From Mikania micrantha (Eukaryota > Streptophyta > Magnoliopsida > Asterales > Asteraceae), in the NCBI GenBank assembly GCA_009363875.1, contig CM018682.1, forward strand, positions 51,529,372 through 51,593,371: a DNA stretch of 64,000 nucleotides, written 5' to 3'. The notes under the pieces are model-generated. The model made no database searches and had not been told where the DNA came from. It was given only the letters and a program-made list of their open reading frames with translations. The translations under genes and the position numbers were made by a program. Shown here piece after piece: positions 23,098-33,706 of the stretch. Position 1 is the stretch's first letter, and each line of letters opens with the position of its first letter.

Positions 23098-23459
23098 TGT
23101 AGAGCCTATCCAGAAGATAAAGACTGACAAAATCAACATCGAATCGAGCTGATGATCAAGTTTTGGCATTTTCATACACTTTGTATTTCGTGTATTTTGT
23201 ATTTCGTATACTTTTGATTTTCATGTATACAGATTTCGTGTAATCCTAGACTAGTATATATAGACGTAAAGTGTACTAGTCTAGGTGAGAATCCTGAGGT
23301 AGAGCTTCTAGACGTATTGAAGTCACCTTGTAAAAGTTCACGTTTTTATCAATAAAAATTCATTTCTACATCTTCTACTCTGGATTCCGCACACAATAGA
23401 AGCCAGTTAATGTTGATTTCGTGTATAAAGTTGGAGTCTTGACCAGCTAGGGACCTACA
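23098..23459 (+). mobile_element. 3' LTR of copia element B
   Basis: TGTAGAGCC...GGACCTACA, 362 bp, following a purine tract at 23086-23097. It is homologous to the 5' LTR at 43247-43636: same ends, a shared gactgacaaa(a/g)tcaac block, a TATA-like box (23255-23262) followed by a tctagacgtattgaag block, and a ctggattccgcac-like block. It directly links third-ORF coding sequence to the LTR family of the copia element with full pol at 43247. Confidence 0.8.
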
Positions 23460-23997
23460 AGAACAGGGTTATAGTTTATGGGAGTTACCCGTTTGTGCTT
23501 CACATTCGACATCAACTCTAGCTCTGACTAGAGAACTCAATCAAAGAAGTTTTTGCAGCCTTAAACTGATAAAGTCAAGAAATAGGTCCAAGGGGGAGTT
23601 TGTAAATGCATGTTATGTCTCTTGTTCATGGTATAGCCTGTTATAATGTAAAATGTTTATTATATCAATGAACAATATGTTTTATCTATTGTTTAGTTAA
23701 TATTGATTTTTTAAGTTTGATTTATATTCAATGTTGAACCATTCGTACGAATGAGCCATAAGAATGAGGCATTCGTACAAATGAATGCCTAAGAAAGAAT
23801 CTTTCGCACAAATGAGCCATTAGCATGACTCATTTTTATGAATGGACTTAGACTATAAAAAGCAAGAAAGCATAATATTCTATAAGAGGTTATTAATTCC
23901 CTAGGTTTCCGTGCGCCGCTACCGTCTTTTTCTTCATCCAACTTCGAGATTTCTGCCATGTTTGATCGTTTTGTAAACCGACATTGATTCCATTGCA
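23460..23997 (+). mobile_element. End of copia element C: third-ORF tail, PPT and 3' LTR
   Basis: 23460-23585 looks like the decayed tail of a third-ORF region. The PPT is tccaagggggagtt (23587-23600). An LTR starts TGTAAATGCATG at 23601, matching the PPT-LTR junction at 4636-4660. It has CATTCGTACGAATG palindromes (23738-23845), a TATA box tataaaaag (23854-23862) and an apparent end at or near ccattgca (23997). The right boundary is where pararetrovirus-like coding begins. Confidence 0.6.
23738..23845. repeat. CATTCG palindromes with altered core
   Basis: Copies of CATTCGTACGAATGAG and decayed relatives, just upstream of the TATA box at 23854. Same arms and LTR position as the array at 4826-4998, but the central bases are TA instead of GC. 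Confidence 0.75.
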
Positions 23998-24306
23998 TGG
24001 TCAATCAAGGGTTCTAGTCCTACATGAAGTGTTAGAATGGATAAGGTACCCTATACCAAATAAAATAGAATTATTAAAAAAGACATATGAAGCTAAAATA
24101 TTCTCAAATTTTGATATGAATTCAAGATTTTGGCAAGTACAAATTTCTGAAGAAGATAAATATAAAACAAGTTTTAATGTTCTATTTAGAGATTTTAAAA
24201 AGAACTTTATGCCATTTGCCTTAAAAAAAGCTCCATTAGAATTTCAAAAAATTATGAATGATATTATTGTTGATGCATATTTTGGGTGTCCGCTGCTGGT
24301 CGAATA
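23998..24306 (+). pseudogene. Endogenous pararetrovirus RT fragment (caulimovirid-like)
   Basis: About 100 residues of a reverse transcriptase palm: a YPIPNK block, KIFSNFDMNSRFWQVQI, DKYKTSFNV, then NFMPFALKKAPLEFQKIMNDI. These blocks differ from the gypsy RTs in this window and resemble plant pararetroviruses (Caulimoviridae). The fragment stops before the catalytic YxDD, which is found colinearly at 29384-29395. Breaks: missing N-terminal RT and an ORF end at 24305. The genus is not determined, though florendovirus or petuvirus affinity is possible. It is a decayed genomic copy. Confidence 0.7.
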
Positions 24307-24637
24307 GTGTAGAATTAGTATATATTGAATTGTATTCACTTATATGTATTTGTATGCTGTTACACTGGGAACTGAGTCATTTGCCGGGGCATATGCGAAT
24401 GGATTTAATGTGTCTAGATCCATTCGTACGAATGGAGTGCTGCCATATATATAACAGTTCATAGTGTTTGAAGGTTAAGGTTTTGAGAGTTTTCAGGGTT
24501 TGAGCAGGAGAGGGGGAGAGATCATGCTCGATCGATCCCCGGCAATGACTATTTTCTTTTATGTGTATGGATTCAATCATGTAATCATTCATTTATTCAA
24601 TATACAGTTGATTTAATTCATATTCGTGATGTGTTCT
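24307..24637 (+). mobile_element. LTR-like fragment with CATTCGTACGAATGG palindrome
   Basis: Noncoding piece with palindromic CATTCGTACGAATGG (about 24420), a TATA-like catatatataac (24443-24455), then a C/G-rich leader. It resembles the U3/R part of the LTR at 23601. It is interrupted at 24638 by the solo LTR, and about 40 more bases may continue after 29297. Boundaries uncertain. Confidence 0.4.
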
Positions 24638-25079
24638 TGTCACACCCCGAGCCGGCGGGGTTGGATCGGAGTCCCCGTCGGGCAGAAGGTTCTCAGGGCG
24701 CGATATCGTGAATGATAATCGTGATGATCAGATTGTTTTACATAGCATCAATGTTAAGAATAATCAAGCACAACAATATACTTACTAGGATTACAAAGTT
24801 AAATTACAAATGTAAACGTTTAGTAATTTAACTAAGTAAACCTATTCAAAAGAATCAATATATCTATCTTGTATCTATACAAGATATCAAAAGAGATGTG
24901 TATTGATCTCAAAGGATGTGCTTCTTCAAAAGTCAACTAGGATCTATGTCTGGACGTCCTAGTATGCAAAATCCTGAATCTTAGGTTAATCCTGTACGTC
25001 ACCTGAGAAAGCATGTAACAAAAACAAAGTCAACACAATGGTTGGTGAGTTCATTTAGTTTTTATGTAAAAATAGTTTG

Positions 25080-25720
25080 AAAATTCCTTTGAATGACAAC
25101 CTTAACCTCACCATTAACCACCTATACCATCTGTTTCAGTATGCTTATATATAGGGCATATGTTGGGGACAAGCCCCAGCCACCGTCCCAACACATACCG
25201 AACCACATGATATATATTGTTTCTGATGAAAATTAAGCGTTTCATCCTACATGTTTGATTCCATAACGTTTGATTCTTTGAATTCGATTAACCTGTAATT
25301 GTTTACCTTGATTCCCTGAATGACAACCTTAACCTCACTAACAACCACCTATGCTATCCAACCAAGTATGCTTATATATAGGGCATATGTAGGGGACAAG
25401 CCCCAGCCACTGTCCCACCACATACCGGGCTGCTTAACATATTGTTGTTAATGATAATTAAGCATTTCATTCCACTACTTTGATTCCATGACGTATGATT
25501 CTTAGCATTTGTTTTCCCTACCAATGTTTACTTTGTTTCCCCCGAAATGACAACCTTAACCTTACTAACAACCACCTATGATATCCAACCAAGTATGCTT
25601 ATATATAAGGCATATGTAGGGGACAAGCCCTAGCCACCGTCCCACTACATACCGGGCTGCTTAACATATTGTTGTTAATGATAATTAAGCGTTTCACTCC
25701 ACACTATTGATTCCACAACA
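25080..25720 (-). promoter_or_regulatory. Three copies of the TATA-containing LTR module
   Basis: Three units about 230 bp apart (tatatata cores near 25147, 25375 and 25603). Each has tgacaaccttaacctcac, tatgcttatatata, gccaccgtccca and ttaagcgtttca on the plus strand. This is the highest copy number of the module in the window. Confidence 0.7.
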
Positions 25721-25904
25721 TATAAGTATTAAGTTTAAGAGGCACTATTATGGACAGCTGGAAACCCTAAGGAGTTCAGCATCCATCCATAATGATCCTA
25801 AATATGACTCGTGACATGTTTTGATAGAGGAACCTTCAAGTTAACACAAAGTCAACTAGAATAACCCAACCATTCTAGTTACTTTTCATAACCATGGATG
25901 AATC

Positions 25905-26165
25905 AAGAAGAACACTGAATGACTAGTAGGGGTTGACACAAAGGTCAACATGCGGCGGCCAATCAGTCTGTCTTACATGACTCTGACAAAGAAGAACACT
26001 GATGACTAGTAGGGGTTGACACACAGGTCAACACGCGGCGGTCAACAGTCTGTCTTACAATGTCCTATAGCTTATGCATACAAGTTTAACACATCCACAT
26101 AGTTTCACTGATGACTAGTAGGGGTTGACACAAAGGTCAACACGCGGTGGTCAATCAGTCTTTTG
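25905..26165. repeat. Three-copy tandem repeat, gactagtaggggttgacac type
   Basis: Units start at about 25920, 26003 and 26110 and contain gactagtaggggttgacac, aggtcaacacgcgg and tcagtctgtctta. Spacing is about 83 and 107 bp. Specific to LTR C. Confidence 0.8.
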
Positions 26166-26169
26166 TTTA

Positions 26170-26400
26170 AGCATCCCAATGTTTCAAGCATTCCAAGTAT
26201 TCAAGCATCAAGAATTTCAAGTGTTCATGTATCTCAAGTATATCATGCATTCAAGTATTCAAGTATCCCAAGTGTATCAAGTATTCACGTGTTTTCAAGT
26301 ATTCTAAATATAACAAGTATTCACGTGTTTCAAGTGTTCCAAGTATATCAAGCCTTCACGTATTTTCAAGTATCTCCCGTGTACAAGTATTTCTAAACAT
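26170..26400. repeat. Degenerate caagtattc-type short repeats
   Basis: Runs of 9-14-bp units based on tcaagtattcaag and caagtatatcaag. Low complexity; the ORFs across it are artefacts of the repeat. Confidence 0.75.
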
Positions 26401-27739
26401 ATAAGTTTTCAAGTTAAGTTTAAGCAATTAGTTGTAAGTGTAAAGCAATTTAACACTTTACTAAGAATGTAGAACATTAACTTTTCTAAAATAATTATAT
26501 AGAGTATTAGTGTTTAGTATAAGTATTCTCAAAACCTTAACATTGAGTATGTAGTTTATAATTTAAACCTCAAGTGTATAGTTTAAGCACATAGCTTTAA
26601 GCGTAAGTATTTAGCTCAAAGTTTAAGTATTATGTTTATATCATAAATGTCTAGCCTAATGGTTAGACTTCAAGTCCATAATGTAAACCTCAAGTATATA
26701 GTTTAAGTTTCTAGTTTATAGAATAAGCATCAAGTTTAAAGCTTCTCAAAGTATACTAGTTTCCAAGCATAAGCGTTATTGTAAGCATCATGTATAAGTT
26801 TAAAAGTATTAAATAACATTTCAATAGTTTAATAAAATGTTTAACATGCTTCTCAGTCCCGAGTTAAAACAAAAGGTTTGAAAAGGGACAAATGAACTCA
26901 CCTGGTGTTTGAAGTGGTTGACTATGTAAATACAAGAATGCACGCGCTCGTTGTAGTACTCGTAATTGTGTTCACGTTCCTGTATAGATTTCATGTTGTT
27001 GTATCTTATAAGTATGTGTTGTAGTGATTTGTGCGCGTATAAGTGTTAGTGTTAGCCCTAAAGTTGGCTAACACCGTGAGTCTCGGTCTTCATTCGGCCC
27101 CGATTCCTCTTGTTATGGGTTATACAAATATTTACACAATTTGGCTACCTAACTTGTCATGTTATCATGGTTTTATTTGCGACTCAACATGAGTCTATTT
27201 CATGTAGTAAAATCTTACAATTTACAGTTGTGTATAAATGCATCACTTAAGTTTTAACTTAAGGTTATAAATCTTTAACCCTTATAGGATCTTCAGTAGC
27301 TTGTTTCAAAATGAATAAGTAACCATAATATTACCCTTGTACAATATGTTATTTTAGAGTTCATGAATGTATTAAGTTGTAACCCCTAACCAAGTGAGCC
27401 GAATGTGAATGCGCCGTGTCTTACGCATGTGGGCTTAGGCCAATGGTCGTGGACCACAAAACAAGTGCGTGGGCCGAAAATCCATTGAGTGAGATCCTAA
27501 TTGGGCCTAGAGATAATTGGGTTGGGCTATAACGAATGGGCCAAATAAATCCTTAGGCCCATTGTGTGGAGATGGTTACACAAATTGGTTGGGCCTCTCA
27601 ATTGGGCCGGATAGTCTTGCACCACTCAATTCGGTTGTGCTTGGGCCGGATTAATAGGATGGGCCAGACTATTCACTTGGGCCGAGTTAGACTTGATGGG
27701 CCAGACTATTCACTTGCACCTCTCAACCTTCTTGCTTTT

Positions 27740-28110
27740 TAATGGATGGTTCGGCTGGTTATAGTTCGGTCATGGTCACAGCCCCACTCCCCCAAGGTTC
27801 GGCCCGTGCTGGTTCGGCAAGCATAGGGTTCGGCTGAGGGTTCGCCCATGCTCTCATGCATGGGTTCGGCTAAGTGAAGCTGATCCAAGGTTCGTGCCTG
27901 GGTTCGTTGAGATAAAGGGTTCGCTGCCCACTTAGGTTCGCGGATCATGAAGGTTCGGGGCGAGAGGGTTTGCTCGTGAAGGGTTCGGCCGATGAATAGC
28001 AGGTTCGGCTAACTCCCAATGGTTCGGCCACCGCAAAGGGTTCGTGGCTGCTGGGACAGGTTCGTCTGACCTCCCACGAACCTCTACGCGTTCGTCTCCC
28101 ACAACCAACC
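27740..28110 (-). repeat. CGAACC array in LTR C (plus strand shows GGTTCG)
   Basis: About twenty irregularly spaced GGTTCG(G) hexamers to octamers on the plus strand, which is CCGAACC in the LTR's own sense orientation, as in LTR A. Confidence 0.85.
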
Positions 28111-29292
28111 TAGAATCCTTGTTTTTCCCATTCCTTTAATGATGCTACATACAGACATGACCTCGAAAGGGTGTGGGTTCGAATGGAAGTGTAATACCCG
28201 GTTGTGTGTGTGTAGAAACATAGTTATCAAAACCCTAATATTCGTGATATTCAAGCCTTCATACCTGGTTTTTCAGCGGGTAGACGCTCCGATCTGCTGT
28301 ACTTCCACGTAGGGGGTGTTGAGGGCTTCGCGTGAACACCAAAAACTCACGATTTGGCCACGAAAGGAACGAGTTATGCTCGTTTGAAATCTTGAACTTC
28401 TAGAGAGAGAGAGAGAACGGGAGAGAGTTCTAGAGAGAGAGAGGGTTTGTGAGAAATGAAGTAAATGGCTTCATTTAGTGTTTAAATACCCCGAGGGTAT
28501 TCGGGTTCGTTTCGGTTGCTCGGTTCATATTTTCGTCGCGCTTCCGGATCGTAACGCGCGTATTTTCGTAATTTAAATAGAAGACTTCATGTTAGATGTT
28601 TGGAAGTTGTTTATTTCTTATAATTAGTTTAAATATTATTTTCTTGAATTATCTGTCGTAATTATCATTATTTTTACGCTTTTTCGCTAATTCTTTCGCG
28701 TTCTATCTACTTTACACGCTTTAATTAAAATAGTCTCGTTTTAATTTATTTCTGATGAGTTTCAAAATTGTAAAACAGGAAATATTATATTTCCTTAAAT
28801 TTATTATCGTTCGAATCGTCTTCGTTTCGTTTCGTCAGAAAGCGTCACTTACGCGCGTTTTCGTACAGAGCGCTAACTGTACGAACACGATCGTACGTTT
28901 CACTTTCTGATTTTGTTTTCTACTTTTCAGTCATTGTTTCAGATCATTAAACTATCAGATCTATTCGTACAGATCGTCACCTATACGAATAGTTCGTCGG
29001 TTTAGCATTCTGTAACAGCAACTGTTATAGTTTTGTTCTATTTATCCTCACATACGTTAAAACCTAGTAACATAAAATCAAACATGTATACATCTGTCTA
29101 TGATTGTCTGATGTGTTTCTAACTGTTTAAACCATAAGGTTTATATCAAGATTTCAGAAACGTAGTGTTATAGTTTATGTTTAGCATCGAATGTTACTAG
29201 CTTCTATGTAATTCTCTAGTTTGTATATGAGATACTGTACAAGTTACTATACAGGTTACTGTTCCGGTAACAATTCCGGCACAGATGCTACA

Positions 29293-30677
29293 GTTCTTTC
29301 CCTAAACCTTCCGTCAATTACAGAAATTACCGATCCTAAATGTTCTTTCAGTTATATTACCTATTGGAAATTTTGTTATATTTTATATAGACGATCTTTT
29401 AATATTTTGAAACTCATTAGATCAACATTTTAAACATTTAAATATTTTATATAATATTATTCACAAAAATGAGTTTGTTGTTTCTTCTACAAAAATGAAT
29501 ATAATATTTTTTAAGGAACTATTAAAACCCTTTAACAAAAGTTAAATTTCTCAAATAATTTTCTTGATGAAATTAAAGATAAAAACAATTACAAATATTT
29601 TTAGGTACACGATTTTTTCAAAGATTTAGGTATGATATCTAAACTATTATATGATTCCCTAAAAGAGATTCCCAAACCATGGCTCAAGAATATACTGAAA
29701 CTATAAAACATTATAAAAGTAAAATAAGACAATTGCCTTGTTTAAATATTCCACATCCCGATGCTAAATTAATTGTTGAAATTGTCGCTAGTGATTTAGG
29801 ATTTGGAGGGATTCTAAAGAAATCTATAAAAAAAAAGGATAAAGAACAATTAGTTAGATATTATTCAGGATCGTGAAATAATACTCAAAAAAATTATTGT
29901 ACAATAAAGAAGGAAATTTTAAGTATTCTTTTATGTACTAAAAATTCGAAGATAATTTATATATAAACCTTTCTTATTAAGAATTGATTGTTTATTTGAA
30001 AAGTATATTTTGGAAAAGGATAATAAAAACTTAATTTCTACACAAATCTTTGCAAGCTGACAAGCAGTATTAAGCAATTATGATTTTAAAAATGAATTTA
30101 TAAAAGGTGAAAACAATTGTTTACCTCAGTTTTTATCAAGAGAAATTTTACAGGGAACATGAGCGCATATTCAAAGAAAATCCTTTTGACAAATCAATGA
30201 TTATCAAGACTGTCTCAATTATCAAGTTCTTCTCACTCTACATCATTACCCATTATAAATCGATTTGCATCATTTTCTCCGGTTCCTAGTTCTAAACCTC
30301 TCCATGGTTCAATTATTCAAGCCAAAACACCAAATAATTCTATAATTCAACCCAATTCACCAACAATAATTAAAACAACATCCACATCATCCGGTCCAAA
30401 ACTGAATCTATTCCATATTCCATAAACCCACATAACAGAACTATCAAAATTTAAGAACCATTAGAAGTTAGAAAATTTACTCAAAGTTTTTTACGTCTTT
30501 TGGATTATTTATATCCCAGAAATTTTCATTTCTATACGATTGACCAAAAACCTGAGAATATTATCAATCTATTGTAGTTGATATCAAATCCATTGGTATT
30601 CAACATATTATGAATTTTAAGGCATTTCAACGATTGACTATTCTTATCCAAAAACTTGAAGAGTGATGTCTTCTAAA
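29293..30677 (+). pseudogene. Endogenous pararetrovirus: end of RT, RNase H and following region
   Basis: Catalytic YIDD of an RT at 29384-29395 continues colinearly from the fragment at 23998-24306. A connection-like region follows, then RNase H (ASDLGFGGILK near 29790; a following TIKKEILSI-like block near 29910), reading on to about 30160. After it comes a Ser/Pro-rich segment and a decayed frame ending in TGA at about 30664-30666. That stop overlaps the ATG of a new frame which resumes at 35788. Many stops and frameshifts; 29293-29340 may belong to the neighbouring LTR fragment. Related to Caulimoviridae; a fossil, non-coding copy. Confidence 0.7.
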
Positions 30678-31079
30678 TGTCACGCCCCCACCTCTCGTCA
30701 CCTGAGATGATGTCATTCGTCACTCTGAGAAGGTTGCGGAAGCATAGTGGTGATGTCTCAGAGATGAGGTGTGACTTACTTGATCCGGTATCACAACACA
30801 TAGATGAACTTAAAGTAAATATATTACAAGGATTTCGTAATCACAACGAACATCACAATCTACAGCTAAGTTTATTACACTATTTGATTTATTTAATTAC
30901 AAGTGTATGAAGTGCATCCTCACCTGGTGGTCACTGTCTCCCTGCAAAAGTTTTAAGTTTAAAAGATCAGCACAAAGCTGATGAGATCGTAAATTTCAAG
31001 TTCAACAATATGATATGATATGTATGTTCTCAAAATGTTCAGTTCAAGATAACCATGGGACCCGTATGTAGTTCCTTTC
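30678..31079 (-). repeat. Truncated left LTR of element E
   Basis: Starts tgtcacgccccc and is nearly identical to 33707-34110 up to gtagttcctttcg, where it jumps directly into gag. About 1.7 kb of LTR is missing, together with the rest of gag-pol. The deletion junction is at about 31080. Confidence 0.85.
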
Positions 31080-31605
31080 GGACTTAAGTTTTTTTCCATC
31101 TCCTCAAACCACCTTATGAGTCCAGCCTCTCCTTCTTTGCCCGTAAAAGTAGGAAGGTTACAGGAAGCAAAGTACTTATAAGTACATCCTTGCTGTGGTG
31201 GATCATGAGCAGTTGTTTTTGTGGTTGTTGCACCAGTGGTATTATGTGTTTCTACGTGGCCACCAGTAGCATTATGTTCCATATGATCATGGTCCCCACC
31301 AGAACCCGCAGTGACATGTGGTTGGTGTTGTGTCAAAACACCACAAGCTAATAGCTGTTCTCTTACTATTCGTGCTATCATCGCTTCATTCAGTTCAGAT
31401 CCACTTGCACCTGCAAGTGGAACCGGGTTCACTTCAGGGTTCACATTTGTTTCTAGATTTTCAGGTGGAACCACATTTGTTTCCGGATTGATCTGTGGAT
31501 CCGGATTAAGTTCTACATTCATAGGTGGGACTTGATTCTGCTTAGGGTTAATAACGCTCTTGGTTTGGTAGCTTTCTTAGCTGGTCGACCTCTTTTAGGA
31601 GCCAT
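31080..31605 (-). pseudogene. gag: gag 5' fragment of gypsy element E
   Basis: ATG at 31603-31605 begins MAPKRGRPAKKATKPR, with an AT-hook-like RGRP. A frameshift near 31545 leads into the longer frame (MNVELNPDPQ...). Conserved gag block CTYKYFASCNLPTFTGKEGEAGLIRWFEEMEK is followed at once by the deletion junction. It compares directly with the gags at 41866-42318 and 57541-57933. Zinc knuckle and everything downstream are lost. Confidence 0.8.
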
Positions 31606-31973
31606 TATTCTGCTCACATGTAGACAAACTTAGGTCAGTTCAAGAACATTAAAGATGTAACCCGTTTGATCACATAAATTTCAACCATATTTAGTCATAT
31701 TGACAAAATCCATGTTGAAATGTGATTATAATAAATATAGTATAACTAAATTGATATAGCTTAGACATGTTTTCAATACACAGAAATCACACAAGTGTTC
31801 GTAGTTATACCCAGTCCTGTTATTTCAAAAACATGTTAAAATATTACACAGTTCTCAGCATTGTAATATAGATATGTTATTCACATGTTTTTGATATGTT
31901 ATTATACAGGATACTGATAAGTTCTCACACAAAAATGTTCGCATACAGTTCTTTGATACATTGCCATACAGCC

Positions 31974-32215
31974 AATAGATATGTTCTCACACAAATTTAT
32001 GTTCACATACAGTTCTTTGATACATTGCCATACATGCAATAAATATGTTCACGCACAAAAATGTTCTCATAGTTCTTCGATACATTGCCATACAGGCAAT
32101 AGATATGTTCTCACACAAAAATGTTCTCATAGTTCTGCAATACATTGCCATACAGGCAATAGATATGTTCTCACACAAAAATGTTCTCATAGTTCTACGA
32201 TACATTCACACACAA
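31974..32215. repeat. 60-bp tandem repeat, about four copies
   Basis: Units begin caatagatatgttctcacac, contain aaaatgttctcatagttct and end acattgccatacagg. They start at about 31974, 32037, 32097 and 32157. Located between the extra ORF and gag in element E. Short ORFs on both strands come from the repeat. Confidence 0.85.
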
Positions 32216-32688
32216 ATAAATATCCAAAAAAAACCATTTTGTTACTATGATATAAGTTTTATACAACCATGAAGTTTTCAATACAAAGACTGCCAGAAAA
32301 CCGTAACATTACAACTACTACCGGGGATCTACTTCCAAACTTCCCCCATACATCACATACCCTCAACCTATTCGTTTTGTTGCTTATGATATGTACAATG
32401 ATAATCCCAAAACATGCACACCCATATCACACTTTACTGTATAAAATACGGTAAACATGCTATCACGATGGCTATAGTTGCCAGTACTATAGCCATTCCT
32501 AACAACCTCGCCTACAAACTCAACATCCTCACACCCTCCACCATCTCTCTCACTCTCACCGCCCTCCCTCTCACAGCCTCAACATACTGCCAAAATACAA
32601 CCATCATCACATGCATCATGGTCTGCCTCATCCTATCCTCTATAATCGTCCTCCATGCTCTATTGCCAGCCTCAAGAATCTCAAATTG

Positions 32689-33354
32689 CTATACCAAAGT
32701 CTGGTAAGCCACATGTGTCTTAGTCAGAGTGGTACGGGTCTCCTGCAGAGAGCCATACGACTGTCTCAGCTGTAAACGAGTACACTGCAAGTCCAAAGTA
32801 ACCTGTTGTAGCTGAGCTCTCCTCTCAGCCTGCCGAGAAGACTCACCCACCTCGTTAGTGGAGCCTGTAACATCTCTAGGGGCAAGCTGATGCCTAGGTG
32901 GTAACCATGTGGTTTTGCGGGCCTTTCCCCGCATCCTCCTAATCCTAGTATAGACTGGGACTCTCTGGGGTGATGGGCTTCTAGCCCGTCGATCAGCAGA
33001 GGTATCATCATCAGATACTTGTGGACGTGGTGGTGTGTACGTGGTACATGGGGTGGAGTCTGTGGTCCTAATCCTAGTATAGACTGCGACTCTCTGGGGT
33101 GCTGGGCTTCTAGCCCGTCGATCAGCAGAGGTATCATCATCAGATACTTGTGGACGTGGTGGTGGTGTACGTGGTACATGGGGTGGAGTCTGTGGTACTA
33201 ATGGTGGTGTGTGTGAAACCTGAGGTACTAGTAGGGATGCTGCAGAAGATGCTTCTGACGGATCTGAGTCAGAACTTGAGCTAGGACTAGGCGTATCGTC
33301 CAAAATCACATATGGAATCTGCCTGTAGATATAATGATCACGTGGGTTAACCAT
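32689..33354 (-). CDS. Extra ORF upstream of gag in gypsy element E, unknown function
   Basis: 221-residue ORF starting MVNPRDHYIYRQIPYVILDD, located between the PBS and gag, on the element's coding strand. It has a Ser/Asp-rich segment, then Pro/Thr-rich sequence with two tandem 43-residue repeats (nt 32941-33069 and 33070-33198; each contains QVSDDDTSADRRARSP). It ends with a Gln/Arg/Leu-rich stretch that could form a coiled coil (RAQLQQVTLDLQCTRLQL). A TAG at 32689-32691 ends it, but an open-looking frame continues beyond. I do not recognise a known domain. Codon-like structure and an in-frame 129-bp duplication favour past coding. Confidence 0.5.
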   Translation of the reverse strand: MVNPRDHYIYRQIPYVILDDTPSPSSSSDSDPSEASSAASLLVPQVSHTPPLVPQTPPHVPRTPPPRPQVSDDDTSADRRARSPAPQRVAVYTRIRTTDSTPCTTYTPPRPQVSDDDTSADRRARSPSPQRVPVYTRIRRMRGKARKTTWLPPRHQLAPRDVTGSTNEVGESSRQAERRAQLQQVTLDLQCTRLQLRQSYGSLQETRTTLTKTHVAYQTLV

Positions 33355-33691
33355 CGCTGTACAAACAAAATTTTCAGATTAGTACCATGAAATAAATATT
33401 GAATAACAATATTCAACATAAACATGATATGATATCTCTTCCTATCTTAAAGCAGCTACTCTTCCTTATAGTTATTATTGTTTTGCTTAGATTAAATTAG
33501 ACTAGAATTCACACGTGTTGCGAATTTCAGTTATGCTGGCCACTCATAACTGGAATTCATACCACCTGATTATCCTGGCTTAATTCAAAACAAGTTTTGT
33601 TCATTAATTATGTTCGGTGCTGTCTGTGTCCCTATACGAGCCTATGGTTAGAGTCTAGGTCTCTAAGTCCACCTAAATTCTATAACATGTG

Positions 33692-33703
33692 GCTCTGATA
33701 CCA
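33692..33703 (-). promoter_or_regulatory. Primer-binding site of element E
   Basis: Plus-strand gctctgatacca, complement of TGGTATCAGAGC (initiator Met-tRNA), 3 bases from the LTR start at 33707. Confidence 0.9.
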
Positions 33704-33706
33704 CCT

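Larger units (their letters stand above)
24638..29292 (-). mobile_element. Solo LTR C of the giant gypsy LTR family
   Basis: Plus-strand ends tgtcacacccc...gcacagatgctaca, 4655 bp, flanked by a perfect 5-bp duplication GTTCT (24633-24637 and 29293-29297). There is no PBS, PPT or coding region, so it is a solo LTR left by LTR-LTR recombination. It belongs to the family of 12066-16300 and 37744-41698, in reverse. In its sense orientation it carries a TATA-like tatttaaa (28481-28488), a CGAACC array, TGGGCC motifs, tandem repeats and three CCCTATATATA modules. Confidence 0.88.

Noticed and set aside
29221..29433. 70-residue ORF
   Set aside because: It crosses the boundary between solo LTR C and the flanking sequence, so it is a chance reading frame.
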